Below, piece by piece: positions 1 through 6,482 of a DNA stretch of 10,604 nucleotides; within the stretch, counting starts at the first letter, position 1; each line of letters opens with the position of its first letter. Made by a program: the position numbers and the translations under genes. The notes below the pieces were generated by a model. It saw only the letters and a list, made by a program, of their open reading frames with translations. It did no database searches and had not been told where the DNA came from. The stretch is taken from NCBI GenBank assembly GCA_947473445.1, contig CANJEU010000041.1:1-10604 (forward strand), given 5' to 3'. The DNA comes from Fidelibacterota bacterium (GTDB lineage: Bacteria; Pseudomonadota; Alphaproteobacteria; Rhodospirillales; Rhodospirillaceae).

Positions 1-994
1 CGCCAAGGCCGCGCTCGAGCCTGCCTTCGCGGATAAGGAATTGTTTGGTCGCGCGCGTGCCGTCGTCATCGAAGGCGTAGGACGCGGTCTCACCGGTGAT
101 GCCCGGATCGAAGGTCACGTTCAAGAGCTTCGAGCCGTATTGATACGTGCCGAACATATCGGGCGTGACGAAGCTGGTGCCGGCGTAGTTGCGCTCGTCA
201 CCCAGGATGCGGTCGAGTTCGAGCGGATGACCGATGGATTCATGAATTTGGATGTACATCTGATCGGGCATCAGAAGCAGATCCATGGCGCCGGTCGGGC
301 AGTCGGGCGCGGCGAGCAGTTCGAGCGCTTCTTCGGAAATACGTTCGGGCGCTTGCCAGAAGCCAAGATCCTCAAGAACGTCCCATCCGCCTTGGCGCAT
401 CATGCCGCCGCGCGCGAAGGTGCGGGTTTGAGTCTCGGCGCCGTCGGAAGCGCTGGCGCCGAGACCCGGAATGACGAGGCCGCGCCGCTGGCGAATGAAA
501 TCTCCCGCCGAGGTCGCGAGTACAACGTCCTCATCGGTGAAAGAGACGCCCGCATACCAATCGACGATGGCGTCGCTGCGCTTGAGCGCGTCGGCGCTGG
601 CTTTCAGACGTTCGACTTTTGCGCTGCGGCTTAAGCTCTCCCAAGCAAGGCGCGGGCGATGTTCGTGATCGAAAACGACAGGCGCGTCCTTGGAAGGCTT
701 ATAGTCAACGGCGGCGACCATGCGGCCCGCCGTGCGCCGCGCCCAGGCCAGGGCTTCACGCCCTGCGGCGGCCAGGCCGGCCGCGCTGATATCGGAGGTG
801 GCCGCATAGCCGACGCCGCCACCCGCCGCCACCGTGACCATGGCGCCAAGATCGTCGCTCAGACTCACCGGATCGACGATGCCCCGCGTGACGTAAAGGG
901 ATTCACCGCGGCTGCGCATGACGCGGATGGACCAAGCCTCGCAGGCCGGAGCAACGGCGGCAAAGCGGGTGGCGATATCGGCGACGGCGGTCAT
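1..994 (-). CDS. TldD/PmbA-family metallopeptidase, C-terminus cut by left window edge
   Basis: The minus frame from ATG at 994-992 stays open to the left edge (331 residues visible). Near residues 251-261 lies HESIGHPLELD. This matches the metal-binding motif of TldD-type peptidases (family U62; E. coli TldD has HEAVGHGLEGD), so H251, H256 and probably E252 and E259 form the metal and catalytic site. The last ligand, a C-terminal Cys, and about 150 residues lie outside the window. In E. coli, TldD pairs with the metal-free TldE/PmbA to degrade unfolded peptides and mature microcin B17. The intact motif makes this the metal-carrying type, but it is not a close copy of E. coli TldD, so no symbol is given. 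The start codon overlaps the stop of the upstream hydrolase (ATGA, 991-994), implying one mRNA and coupled translation. No signal peptide is visible, so it is probably cytosolic. Confidence 0.9.
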   Translation of the reverse strand, partial: MTAVADIATRFAAVAPACEAWSIRVMRSRGESLYVTRGIVDPVSLSDDLGAMVTVAAGGGVGYAATSDISAAGLAAAGREALAWARRTAGRMVAAVDYKPSKDAPVVFDHEHRPRLAWESLSRSAKVERLKASADALKRSDAIVDWYAGVSFTDEDVVLATSAGDFIRQRRGLVIPGLGASASDGAETQTRTFARGGMMRQGGWDVLEDLGFWQAPERISEEALELLAAPDCPTGAMDLLLMPDQMYIQIHESIGHPLELDRILGDERNYAGTSFVTPDMFGTYQYGSKLLNVTFDPGITGETASYAFDDDGTRATKQFLIREGRLERGLG

Positions 995-2811
995 GGGAGG
1001 GTCTTCCGGAGCCAGGAGGTGATGTCGTCGGTCACGCGTGTTTCGTATCCGTCGAAGGAATTCGAAGCCCCGGTCGCACCCCCATAGAAGATGTGGCTGG
1101 CCTTAGGGCCGGCCGCTTCGGTGAAGTGGATGAGATGCGCCCCTTGCATGAGCGGATCGCGCGAGCCGCCGAGGGCGAGCATGGGAATTGGCGTGTTGGC
1201 GACCAAACGGGAATGCACAGCTTTGGAGTTCGGTCCCCAGTAGCTAAGAAAGCTGTCGGCATAATAATACGTGAAGCCCGAACCCGGGACCGAAAGGAAC
1301 ATCGGCTGGCGCGGATCGTCCTCGTAGGTCGCTTGCGGGAACGGCGTGTTGATCAGACGCGTCGCGCCCTTGCCGTCGCGCACCGCTTCACCGGCTTCAA
1401 GCACCGCGCGTGCATAGCGATCCTCGCCCATGGCGGTGCGCGCGTGCTGGGGCATATCGCGCATCGGCGCGAGATAGACCGCGGCCTTGAGGCGCGCATC
1501 CTTTGTTTCGCTGAGGTAGTAGCTGAACCATAACGCGCCGGTGGAATGGCCCGCGGCGACAAGACGTGTATGGCCCCGGCCGCTCATGAAGTTGACCCAT
1601 GCGGCGATGTCGAGCGGGATGTCCTCGAGCTTGCCCTTCACAACACCGCGGAAACCAGATGCGCGAGTCTGAAAGGCGAGCACGGTATAGCCGCGCTGGG
1701 CGAGACGCTGCCCAAGCCAATGGGGCGTCGAGCGCATGATATCGGCCGTCCAGCCATGGGCGATGAGAATAGCGGGCCGCGACCGGTCGGCGCCCGCAGC
1801 GGGTGTGTAGAGAACGCCGGCCAGCGCCGTTCCATCCTTGGCGGTCGCATCGACGAGACTCATGACGATGCGCGGCGGCGGCGCGAGATTAAGGCGGGCG
1901 AGCCACGCGCCGGTATCGGCGATGAGCTGCTCGCGCACGGCGGTCAGATCGTGTCCGCCGCCGGGATAATATTTCACTTCGGTTTGTTTGGAGAGGAACG
2001 CGACAGCCTTCAGGCGTTCGAGCCGGCCTTTGGGCACGGCTGCATCGCGATCTCCAGCGGCCAGGAACATCGGCTTGTCGATGCCCGCCATATTGGCGGT
2101 GAGCGATGTCTTTGCCGTGGGGCCATACCAGTCGAGGAAGCTGGTGGGTGTGAAGATCAGACCGTCGCCAAGATCAATGAACTCGCCGCGTCCCCCGGTG
2201 GCCACCGCCTTGGAGGCCGCTTCGACCGTATCCCAATATTTCTCTTCGCCCATGGACGCGCGCCAGGCTTCCGCGAGATCGGCGCTGGGCGCGTAGGCCG
2301 CCACGGCCTTGATGCGTCCGTCAGCGGTTTGGGCCATGTAGCGCGAGATGAGCAGCGAGCCGAGACCGTGGCCGGCAAGCACGATGTTGGAGAAGCCGCG
2401 CACCTGCAGCATGTCGACAGCGGCGCGGATATCGTTGATGCCGTCATCGAACCGGCTGAAGGCGTAGGACTGGACGTAGCGAGGCTCAAGGCTGAGGCTG
2501 GTGTAACCGAGCCGGGCGAGCCCGCTGGCGACATAGCGCGAGGTGACCGCGGGCTGAGCGGTGCTAATGCCCGGACCATCGGGCAGATGTAGGATGGCCG
2601 CGCCCGCGGTATTCACACCGCTGGCCGGATAGGTCAGCACCATCGGAAGGGTGACGCCGTCGCTGGTGGTGACGGTCCCCACTTCGAATGCGGGAGCATC
2701 CACCGGGGCTTGCGCGGCGCGCGCCGGCATCTGCGCGGCCGCTGAATAAAGCGTCAGCGCCAGCAGCATCGGCACAGCAAGTAGGGTCAGCGCGGCCCGT
2801 CTCATCCTCAT
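991..2811 (-). CDS. Exported tandem alpha/beta-hydrolase-fold protein with split catalytic residues
   Basis: 606 residues from ATG 2811-2809. This start puts a signal peptide first (two Arg, a hydrophobic stretch about residues 7-22, then AAAQ), so the protein is probably secreted or periplasmic. An in-frame ATG two codons later is equally possible. A purine-rich GAGGG lies 14 bases upstream of the first ATG. Two homologous halves follow, about 40-308 and 310-606, sharing MGEE/MGED, SFLDWYGP/SFLSYWGP and the closing helix. Half 1 has a nucleophile elbow GHGLG (147-151) with Gly149 in place of Ser, but keeps the acid (D254 or D256) and His287 in PGGGH. Half 2 has a normal oxyanion HGW (352-354), elbow GHSTG with Ser423 and acid D552, but no His where one is expected (about 577-582, GGATGA). 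The substrate is unknown. Genuine hydrolase activity is uncertain because neither half has a full triad. It is the first gene of an operon with the TldD-type peptidase. Confidence 0.85.
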   Translation of the reverse strand: MRMRRAALTLLAVPMLLALTLYSAAAQMPARAAQAPVDAPAFEVGTVTTSDGVTLPMVLTYPASGVNTAGAAILHLPDGPGISTAQPAVTSRYVASGLARLGYTSLSLEPRYVQSYAFSRFDDGINDIRAAVDMLQVRGFSNIVLAGHGLGSLLISRYMAQTADGRIKAVAAYAPSADLAEAWRASMGEEKYWDTVEAASKAVATGGRGEFIDLGDGLIFTPTSFLDWYGPTAKTSLTANMAGIDKPMFLAAGDRDAAVPKGRLERLKAVAFLSKQTEVKYYPGGGHDLTAVREQLIADTGAWLARLNLAPPPRIVMSLVDATAKDGTALAGVLYTPAAGADRSRPAILIAHGWTADIMRSTPHWLGQRLAQRGYTVLAFQTRASGFRGVVKGKLEDIPLDIAAWVNFMSGRGHTRLVAAGHSTGALWFSYYLSETKDARLKAAVYLAPMRDMPQHARTAMGEDRYARAVLEAGEAVRDGKGATRLINTPFPQATYEDDPRQPMFLSVPGSGFTYYYADSFLSYWGPNSKAVHSRLVANTPIPMLALGGSRDPLMQGAHLIHFTEAAGPKASHIFYGGATGASNSFDGYETRVTDDITSWLRKTLP

Positions 2812-2975
2812 CGCTTTCGTACGGTCCCTCTTTCGCCAGAGCCTTTGATGCTGCAAAGGCGTTTGCAAGGACAAGCGGTAAACGATGCCTCGCTGAAAGC
2901 CAGGGGTGAATTTCTTGTTATAGTACGGCGAAAGTATGATGCCTGGGCAGGACATGCGCAATTTCGAGATCCGCT
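2812..2975. promoter_or_regulatory. Divergent intergenic region with overlapping candidate -10 elements
   Basis: This gap separates the divergent hydrolase and mnmC genes and must hold both promoters if neither is read through. The stretch TTGTTATAGTAC (2915-2926) contains TATAGT on the plus strand (2919-2924) and TATAAC on the minus strand (2922-2917). Each is a 5/6 match to the -10 consensus, so the two promoters may share one AT-rich core. I find no convincing -35 hexamer at 16-18 bases on either strand, so this is only a candidate. Confidence 0.3.
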
Positions 2976-2983
2976 GTGAATAG
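2954..2983 (+). other. Possible nine-codon leader peptide overlapping the mnmC start
   Basis: ATG at 2954 opens a nine-codon frame (MRNFEIRCE) ending in TAG at 2981-2983. It is preceded by GGCAGGA, close to the ATG. Its stop lies just past the mnmC GTG (2976), the geometry used in translational coupling. Seen in sequence only; a frame this short could be chance. Confidence 0.2.
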
Positions 2984-4970
2984 TGAAGACGTGAAAGAGG
3001 GGCACGGCGGCGCGCTGCCTTCGCCGGATCTCGTGTGGGAGAATGCGACGACACCCACTGCCGCGCGATTTGGCGATGTCTATTACAGCCGCGACGGCGG
3101 CCTTGCGCAGAGTCGCCATGTCTTTCTGGCCGGCAACGACCTGCCGAACGGTTGGCAGAACAAAGAGACGTTCTGCGTAGCGGAACTGGGCTTTGGAACA
3201 GGCCTGAACTTTCTTGCGACGTGGGAGCTGTGGCGGCGGACCCGCGCGCCGGGAAGCCGGCTGCATTATGTCGCGGCGGAAGGTTTTCCGCTGACGGGCG
3301 CCGAACTGGGCGCATGCCTCGCGCCGTGGCAGGAGATGCGCCCGCGCGGCGAAGCCCTCATCGCCGTCTACCCGGAACCGCAGCGGGGATTTCATCGCGT
3401 GTTTCCGGCACTGGCGCCGCATGAACGCGGCGAGGTCACGCTCACGTTGCTCTATGGCGATGCGGCCGAGATGCTGACGCAGCTCGAGGCCGAGGTGGAT
3501 GCGTGGTTCCTTGATGGTTTCGCGCCAGACAAGAATCCGCAGATGTGGAGTCCGGCGATTTTCACGCAGATGGCGCGATTGTCGCGCAGCGGCGCGAGCG
3601 CAGCCACTTATAGCGTTGCGGGCGATGTGCGGCGGGGGCTCGATGCCGCAGGGTTCGAGGTGATGCGGGCGCCGGGGTTTGGCGGAAAACTTGAAATGCT
3701 GCGCGCGCGGTTTCGCGGCAGCGCAGCCAGACCTTCGGCCCTGCAGCCGTGGTTTGCGCGCGCGCCGCGCGCCGGCGCGCGCGGCCATGCGGCGATCCTC
3801 GGGGCCGGATTGGCGGGCGCGCATACGGCGGCCGCGCTGGCCCGCCACGGGTGGACATCAACCATCATTGATCGGCATGACGCTGTGGCCGGTGAAGCCT
3901 CGGGCAGTCCACGCGCGGTCATGGCACCGCGCTTAACGGCGGCACCCGCCCATGACGGTCGCTTCTATGCCGCGGGCTGGCGATTCATGCTCGATGATCT
4001 CGCGCGCAACGAGAGCCGAGTGGGGCGTGAGACCGGTGGCAGTCTCCAACTTGGAATGGAGGGCGGCGCGGAAAGGCTGGCTGAAATCGCCGCAGCGGGC
4101 CCCCTGCCGCCTGGGTTCTTGATGCCCGTGGATGCAGAACAAGCGTCCGACATTGCGGGCGTTCGGCTCACGCGCGGCGGGCTTTTCTTTCCGCAAGGCG
4201 GTTGGATCGAACCGCACACGCTTTGCGCGGCGCTGGCAGGGCCATCGGACAAACGCTTTGGGACAGCCGTGGTGTCACTTGTGCGCAACGGCTTGCGCTG
4301 GCGGGTACAGGACGCGGCAGGGGCGACGATCGTCGATGCCGACGCCGTCGTGTTTGCCAATGCGCTTGGCATGAAAAGGTTCACAGACGCCGCATGGTTG
4401 CCGCTCGAGGGGTTGCGCGGGCAGGTCACGCTCACCGCGACAACACCGACAGCAGAGGCGCTGCGCGCGGCTTTACTCTACGGAGGGTTTGTGACGCCGG
4501 CGCATCGCGGCGTGCATGCGGTTGGCGCGACGTTCGATGCCGTAGCCACCGACACAACAAACGTCGAGGTCAGTGTGGAGGACCACCCGCGCAACTTCGC
4601 GGGCCTGGCTGATGTGGCCCCGGGGCTGCTCGCGCCGGCTTCGGTCATTGGTGGCTTCGCCGCCGTGCGCTGCATGTCGCCCGATCATCTGCCGCTGGTG
4701 GGGCCGCTGCCCGATCGGGGCGACTACGTGAAAGATTTCGCCGAGCTGCGCCATGGCCATCCCTGGGCGCGCTATCCGAACGCGCGTTATCAGCAGGGGC
4801 TTTATGTGCTGACGGGATTGGGGGCGCGCGGCGTTGTATCCGCGCCGCTGGCGGCCGAACTGCTCGCCTCGCACATCACCGGGGCGCCATGGCCGCTGGA
4901 ACGCGACCTGGTGAATGCGCTGCATCCCGCGCGCTTCCTGGTGCGCGAATTAAAGCGGCGGGCGATTTGA
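2976..4970 (+). CDS. mnmC: Bifunctional tRNA wobble-uridine modification enzyme MnmC
   Basis: 664 residues with the full two-domain layout of MnmC. The N-terminal SAM-dependent methyltransferase (MnmC2, about 15-250) shows the SAM loop ELGFGTGLNF (70-79) and the family signature WFLDGFAPDKNPQMW (177-191). The C-terminal FAD-dependent oxidoreductase (MnmC1, about 270-655) opens with the dinucleotide-binding GAGLAG (276-281). It ends with the usual LYVLTGLGARGV segment. The FAD domain removes the carboxymethyl group of cmnm5(s2)U34 to give nm5(s2)U; the methyltransferase then makes mnm5(s2)U. It acts in the cytosol on tRNAs made by MnmE/MnmG. Length matches the family. The start is GTG at 2976; a second in-frame GTG at 2991 is possible, and neither has a clear Shine-Dalgarno. 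A nine-codon reading frame with a better ribosome site overlaps this start. Divergent from the hydrolase; the downstream gap of 604 bases makes it likely monocistronic. Confidence 0.95.
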   Translation: MNSEDVKEGHGGALPSPDLVWENATTPTAARFGDVYYSRDGGLAQSRHVFLAGNDLPNGWQNKETFCVAELGFGTGLNFLATWELWRRTRAPGSRLHYVAAEGFPLTGAELGACLAPWQEMRPRGEALIAVYPEPQRGFHRVFPALAPHERGEVTLTLLYGDAAEMLTQLEAEVDAWFLDGFAPDKNPQMWSPAIFTQMARLSRSGASAATYSVAGDVRRGLDAAGFEVMRAPGFGGKLEMLRARFRGSAARPSALQPWFARAPRAGARGHAAILGAGLAGAHTAAALARHGWTSTIIDRHDAVAGEASGSPRAVMAPRLTAAPAHDGRFYAAGWRFMLDDLARNESRVGRETGGSLQLGMEGGAERLAEIAAAGPLPPGFLMPVDAEQASDIAGVRLTRGGLFFPQGGWIEPHTLCAALAGPSDKRFGTAVVSLVRNGLRWRVQDAAGATIVDADAVVFANALGMKRFTDAAWLPLEGLRGQVTLTATTPTAEALRAALLYGGFVTPAHRGVHAVGATFDAVATDTTNVEVSVEDHPRNFAGLADVAPGLLAPASVIGGFAAVRCMSPDHLPLVGPLPDRGDYVKDFAELRHGHPWARYPNARYQQGLYVLTGLGARGVVSAPLAAELLASHITGAPWPLERDLVNALHPARFLVRELKRRAI

Positions 4971-4987
4971 AGGGGAGAGGTTTTCGG

Positions 4988-5043
4988 AAAAATCCGCGGC
5001 ACACAGGGGTGAGGTAGATGGGGTAGTCGGCTGTGTGCCGCGG
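4988..5043 (-). terminator. Intrinsic-terminator-like stem reading on the minus strand
   Basis: CCGCGGCACACAG (4994-5006) and CTGTGTGCCGCGG (5031-5043) are perfect 13-bp inverted repeats. Read on the minus strand, the stem is followed after one A by five T (4992-4988), the layout of a rho-independent terminator. Read on the plus strand there is no T-run, so it would not obviously stop mnmC transcription, although it begins only 24 bases after the mnmC stop and could still protect that mRNA's 3' end. The 24-nt loop is long for a classic terminator, which lowers confidence. The plus-strand loop is G-rich, with four runs of at least two G. Confidence 0.45.
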
Positions 5044-5099
5044 TCTCAACGAGGAGGGGTCGTATCGCATCGCAACGTGCTCGGGGTGGAACACGTTTT

Positions 5100-5197
5100 A
5101 GGAAACTCAGGTCAGAGCCGATCTTAAACAGGGTCCATCCACGCGGACGGGCGAAATTGATGGTTCGAGTAAAGCTCGACCCTGACCTTAGTTTCCT
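5100..5197. repeat. 98-bp segment with imperfect terminal inverted repeats, MITE-like or IS remnant
   Basis: The left end AGGAAACTCAGGTCAG (5100-5115) and the right end CTGACCTTAGTTTCCT (5182-5197) are inverted repeats matching at 15 of 16 positions. Weaker similarity continues inward to about 27 bases per side. Long, slightly diverged terminal repeats around a short non-coding core are what an internally deleted insertion sequence or MITE looks like. No target-site duplication is visible at these borders, and I cannot name the IS family. An alternative is a structural RNA element with a 66-nt loop. Confidence 0.4.
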
Positions 5198-5241
5198 CGG
5201 GGAACTTGCAGCATCGCTTCGGCATGCCGGTCGTCAGAAAG

Positions 5242-5289
5242 ATCTTCTCCCGCCCGACTGGGGAATGCCCGAAACGGGCGAGAGAAGAT
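5242..5289. repeat. Strong stem-loop, 15-bp stem with one mismatch
   Basis: ATCTTCTCCCGCCCG (5242-5256) pairs with CGGGCGAGAGAAGAT (5275-5289), with one mismatched position, around an 18-nt loop that can form a small GGG/CCC stem of its own. There is no T-run after it on either strand, so it is not a standard terminator. It could be a dispersed palindromic repeat or an RNA structure. Confidence 0.45.
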
Positions 5290-5303
5290 AAGAGGCCTCA
5301 GAA

Positions 5304-5342
5304 TGTCATCGGGGTAGGATCTCTGAACTCGTAACGATGACA
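5304..5342. repeat. 8-bp perfect inverted repeat
   Basis: TGTCATCG (5304-5311) and CGATGACA (5335-5342) are perfect inverted repeats with a 23-nt spacer. This could be a short stem-loop or a two-half protein site. It is modest and might be chance. Confidence 0.25.
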
Positions 5343-5383
5343 GTCGAAGCCGGATCACAAAGTTCCTGAACACGGTCTCGAGG

Positions 5384-5412
5384 TTGGCATGTATCTGAAG
5401 AGTTGCTACGCT
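5384..5412 (+). promoter_or_regulatory. Weak candidate plus-strand promoter for the DUF6502-DUF5666 unit
   Basis: TTGGCA (5384-5389) and TACGCT (5407-5412) are 17 bases apart. The -10 is poor. Transcription would start near 5419, placing the first palindrome at the beginning of the RNA, where a bound repressor would block it. A second option is the -10-like TATAGA at 5515-5520, whose -35 position would fall on the second palindrome. Neither is strong. Confidence 0.25.
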
Positions 5413-5424
5413 CCCTAAAATGGT

Positions 5425-5441
5425 GTGGGAAAAATTCCCAC
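5425..5441. promoter_or_regulatory. Palindromic operator-like site 1
   Basis: GTGGGAAAAATTCCCAC has arms GTGGGAA and TTCCCAC that are exact reverse complements around an AAA centre. It shares the same arms with the palindrome 66 bases downstream (centre to centre). The pair is typical of a dimeric transcription factor's operator. It falls at about +5 to +21 of the proposed minus-strand transcript. I do not recognise the consensus. The GTG inside it is formally a start for the downstream frame but is unlikely to be used. Confidence 0.6.
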
Positions 5442-5452
5442 GAACAAGACGA

Positions 5453-5481
5453 AGCCTAGTCGCGTAGCAGGTGCGAGTCAA
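5453..5481 (-). promoter_or_regulatory. Candidate minus-strand promoter between the two palindromes
   Basis: On the minus strand, TTGACT (5481-5476) matches the -35 consensus at 5 of 6 positions and lies 17 bases from TAGGCT (5458-5453), a fair -10 for GC-rich alphaproteobacteria. Palindrome 2 sits just upstream of the -35 and palindrome 1 just past the start point, so binding of one regulator to both sites would clamp this promoter. Confidence 0.35.
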
Positions 5482-5490
5482 ATAAAAAAT

Positions 5491-5507
5491 GTGGGAAATT
5501 TTCCCAC
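5491..5507. promoter_or_regulatory. Palindromic operator-like site 2
   Basis: GTGGGAAATTTTCCCAC, extended by flanking T and A (5490-5508), is a perfect 19-bp palindrome around a central base. Its arms match site 1. It lies 67 bases before the likely ATG of the DUF6502 gene, next to a TATAGA -10-like box at 5515-5520. I saw no further copy elsewhere in the window. Confidence 0.65.
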
Positions 5508-5574
5508 AGCCGTGTATAGAGATCGGGACGAACACTCCCGGACCTCGCCGACACTTGGATCAGATTCCGCTGTA

Positions 5575-6468
5575 ATGCCGCCACAAGAGCCCATCGCAGG
5601 CCTACCTAAGCCATTGATTTCAGCCGTTCGCCGGCTGTTGCGCCCGTTTGTGCGCCTGCTCATTGCCAAGGGCGTGGGCCTTGCCGCTTTGACCGAGCTT
5701 TTGAAAGAAGCCTACGTCGATGTGGCGCTGAATGAGTTCCCGGTCGATGGGAAGAAGCAGACCGACAGCCGCGTCAGCCTTTTGACGGGGGTACACCGGA
5801 AAGATGTGAAGCGACTGCGCGAGCGACCCACCGAAAAGATGGCCGCGCCCCGTTCCATCGGCCTTGGCGCGCAGATCGTTTCGCGCTGGCTGGGCTCGAA
5901 AACCACCACCGATAAGAAGGGCCAGCCCTTGCCGCTGCCGCGCAAGGCGGATTCTTCTGGGGTCCCCTCGTTCGATTCGCTGGTGTCGGGCATCTCAAAG
6001 GACATGCGGCCCCGGGCCTTGCTCGACGAGTGGCTGCGGCTCGGAGTCGCCCATATCGACGACGATGGACGGGTGGTTTTGAACAAGTTCGCCTTCGTGC
6101 CCGAGAAAGGCTTCGAGGAGAAAGCGTTCTATTTCGGCCGCAATATCCATGACCATTTGGCGGCCACGGCGCACAACCTGCTCGAAGAGGGCAACCCCAA
6201 ACTCGAGCGTAGCGTTCATTATACGGGACTTAGCGATGAATCCGCCGCCGTGCTGGCGCAGGCCGCCGAGCGCACGGGGATGAAAGCCTTGCTTGAAATG
6301 AACCGTCTGGCCCTTGAACTGTCCGAGAAGGACAAGGGCCGTGCAACTTCAACACGCCGTATTAATTTCGGCTTGTATTTCTTTGATGGCGCTGCAAATT
6401 TCAATAACTTACGTCCGGATTCCGAAGCGCCGGGCGAGAATGTAACAGACAAAGAATCGGGCATCTGA
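5575..6468 (+). CDS. DUF6502-type protein, probable DNA-binding regulator
   Basis: 297 residues from ATG 5575. The frame stays open back to a GTG at 5425, but that GTG is inside operator-like palindrome 1, and the added 50 residues look like translated non-coding DNA. No clear Shine-Dalgarno precedes ATG 5575. The N-terminal part (LLRPFVRLLIAKGVGLAAL, 21-39, then TDSRVSLLTGVHRKDVKRL, 63-81) matches my memory of the DUF6502 family. It reads as a helix-turn-helix, with HRKDVKRL as the candidate recognition helix. A second winged-helix-like piece is DEWLRLGVAHIDDDGRVVL (151-169). The C-terminal half is helical and ends in INFGLYFFDG (263-272). No signal peptide or membrane segment, so cytosolic. 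Function is not established for the family; regulation is inferred from the fold-like pattern and the adjacent operators. The DUF5666 lipoprotein follows after 14 bases, so the two are co-transcribed. Confidence 0.8.
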   Translation: MPPQEPIAGLPKPLISAVRRLLRPFVRLLIAKGVGLAALTELLKEAYVDVALNEFPVDGKKQTDSRVSLLTGVHRKDVKRLRERPTEKMAAPRSIGLGAQIVSRWLGSKTTTDKKGQPLPLPRKADSSGVPSFDSLVSGISKDMRPRALLDEWLRLGVAHIDDDGRVVLNKFAFVPEKGFEEKAFYFGRNIHDHLAATAHNLLEEGNPKLERSVHYTGLSDESAAVLAQAAERTGMKALLEMNRLALELSEKDKGRATSTRRINFGLYFFDGAANFNNLRPDSEAPGENVTDKESGI

Positions 6469-6482
6469 AACCAGGTTGCCGA

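Larger units (their letters stand above)
4988..5446 (-). ncRNA. Candidate minus-strand transcript between a promoter and a terminator
   Basis: A minus-strand promoter (TTGACT, 17 bases, TAGGCT at 5481-5453) would start RNA near 5446. The minus-strand terminator-like stem at 5043-4988 would end it, giving about 460 nt with no recognisable protein. It would contain the stem-loops at 5242-5289 and 5304-5342, the inverted-repeat segment, and a hairpin formed by the first palindrome near its 5' end. This is inference from signals only, with no expression evidence. The AT-rich, repeat-laden stretch could equally be a decayed insertion site. Confidence 0.2.
4971..5574. other. Gene-free, stem-loop-rich intergenic region
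   Basis: No convincing coding region was found here on either strand. The only forward ATG frame of note, 5160-5291 (43 codons), starts inside an inverted-repeat segment and resembles no protein I know. The long minus frame at 5188-5535 begins upstream of the palindromes and looks non-coding. The stretch is less GC-rich than the flanking genes. From left to right it holds a terminator-like stem, a 98-bp inverted-repeat-bounded segment, two further stem-loops, and a control region with two near-identical palindromes. Each is listed separately. Confidence 0.7.

Noticed and set aside
41..634. 197-residue plus-strand frame at the left edge
   Set aside because: The opposite strand encodes the TldD-type peptidase with its metal motif; this is its shadow.
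2812..3315. N-terminal extension of the hydrolase to 774 residues
   Set aside because: It would run through the divergent promoter region and into mnmC, and would bury the signal peptide 168 residues inside the protein.
2808..3848. 346-residue minus-strand frame antisense to mnmC
   Set aside because: Composition is Arg-rich with no recognisable motif; mnmC on the other strand has full family signatures. It is a high-GC shadow.
5074..5097. AACGTG/CACGTT inverted repeat before the 98-bp segment
   Set aside because: Only six base pairs with a 12-nt loop; expected by chance in a stretch this long.
5160..5291. 43-codon plus-strand frame in the intergenic gap
   Set aside because: No ribosome site, starts inside the inverted-repeat segment, ends inside a stem-loop, and resembles no known protein.
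5425..5574. Extending the DUF6502 protein to the GTG at 5425
   Set aside because: That GTG is the first arm of a palindromic operator-like site, and the added 50 residues contain the second palindrome as well; they look like translated control DNA. ATG 5575 begins where family-like sequence begins.
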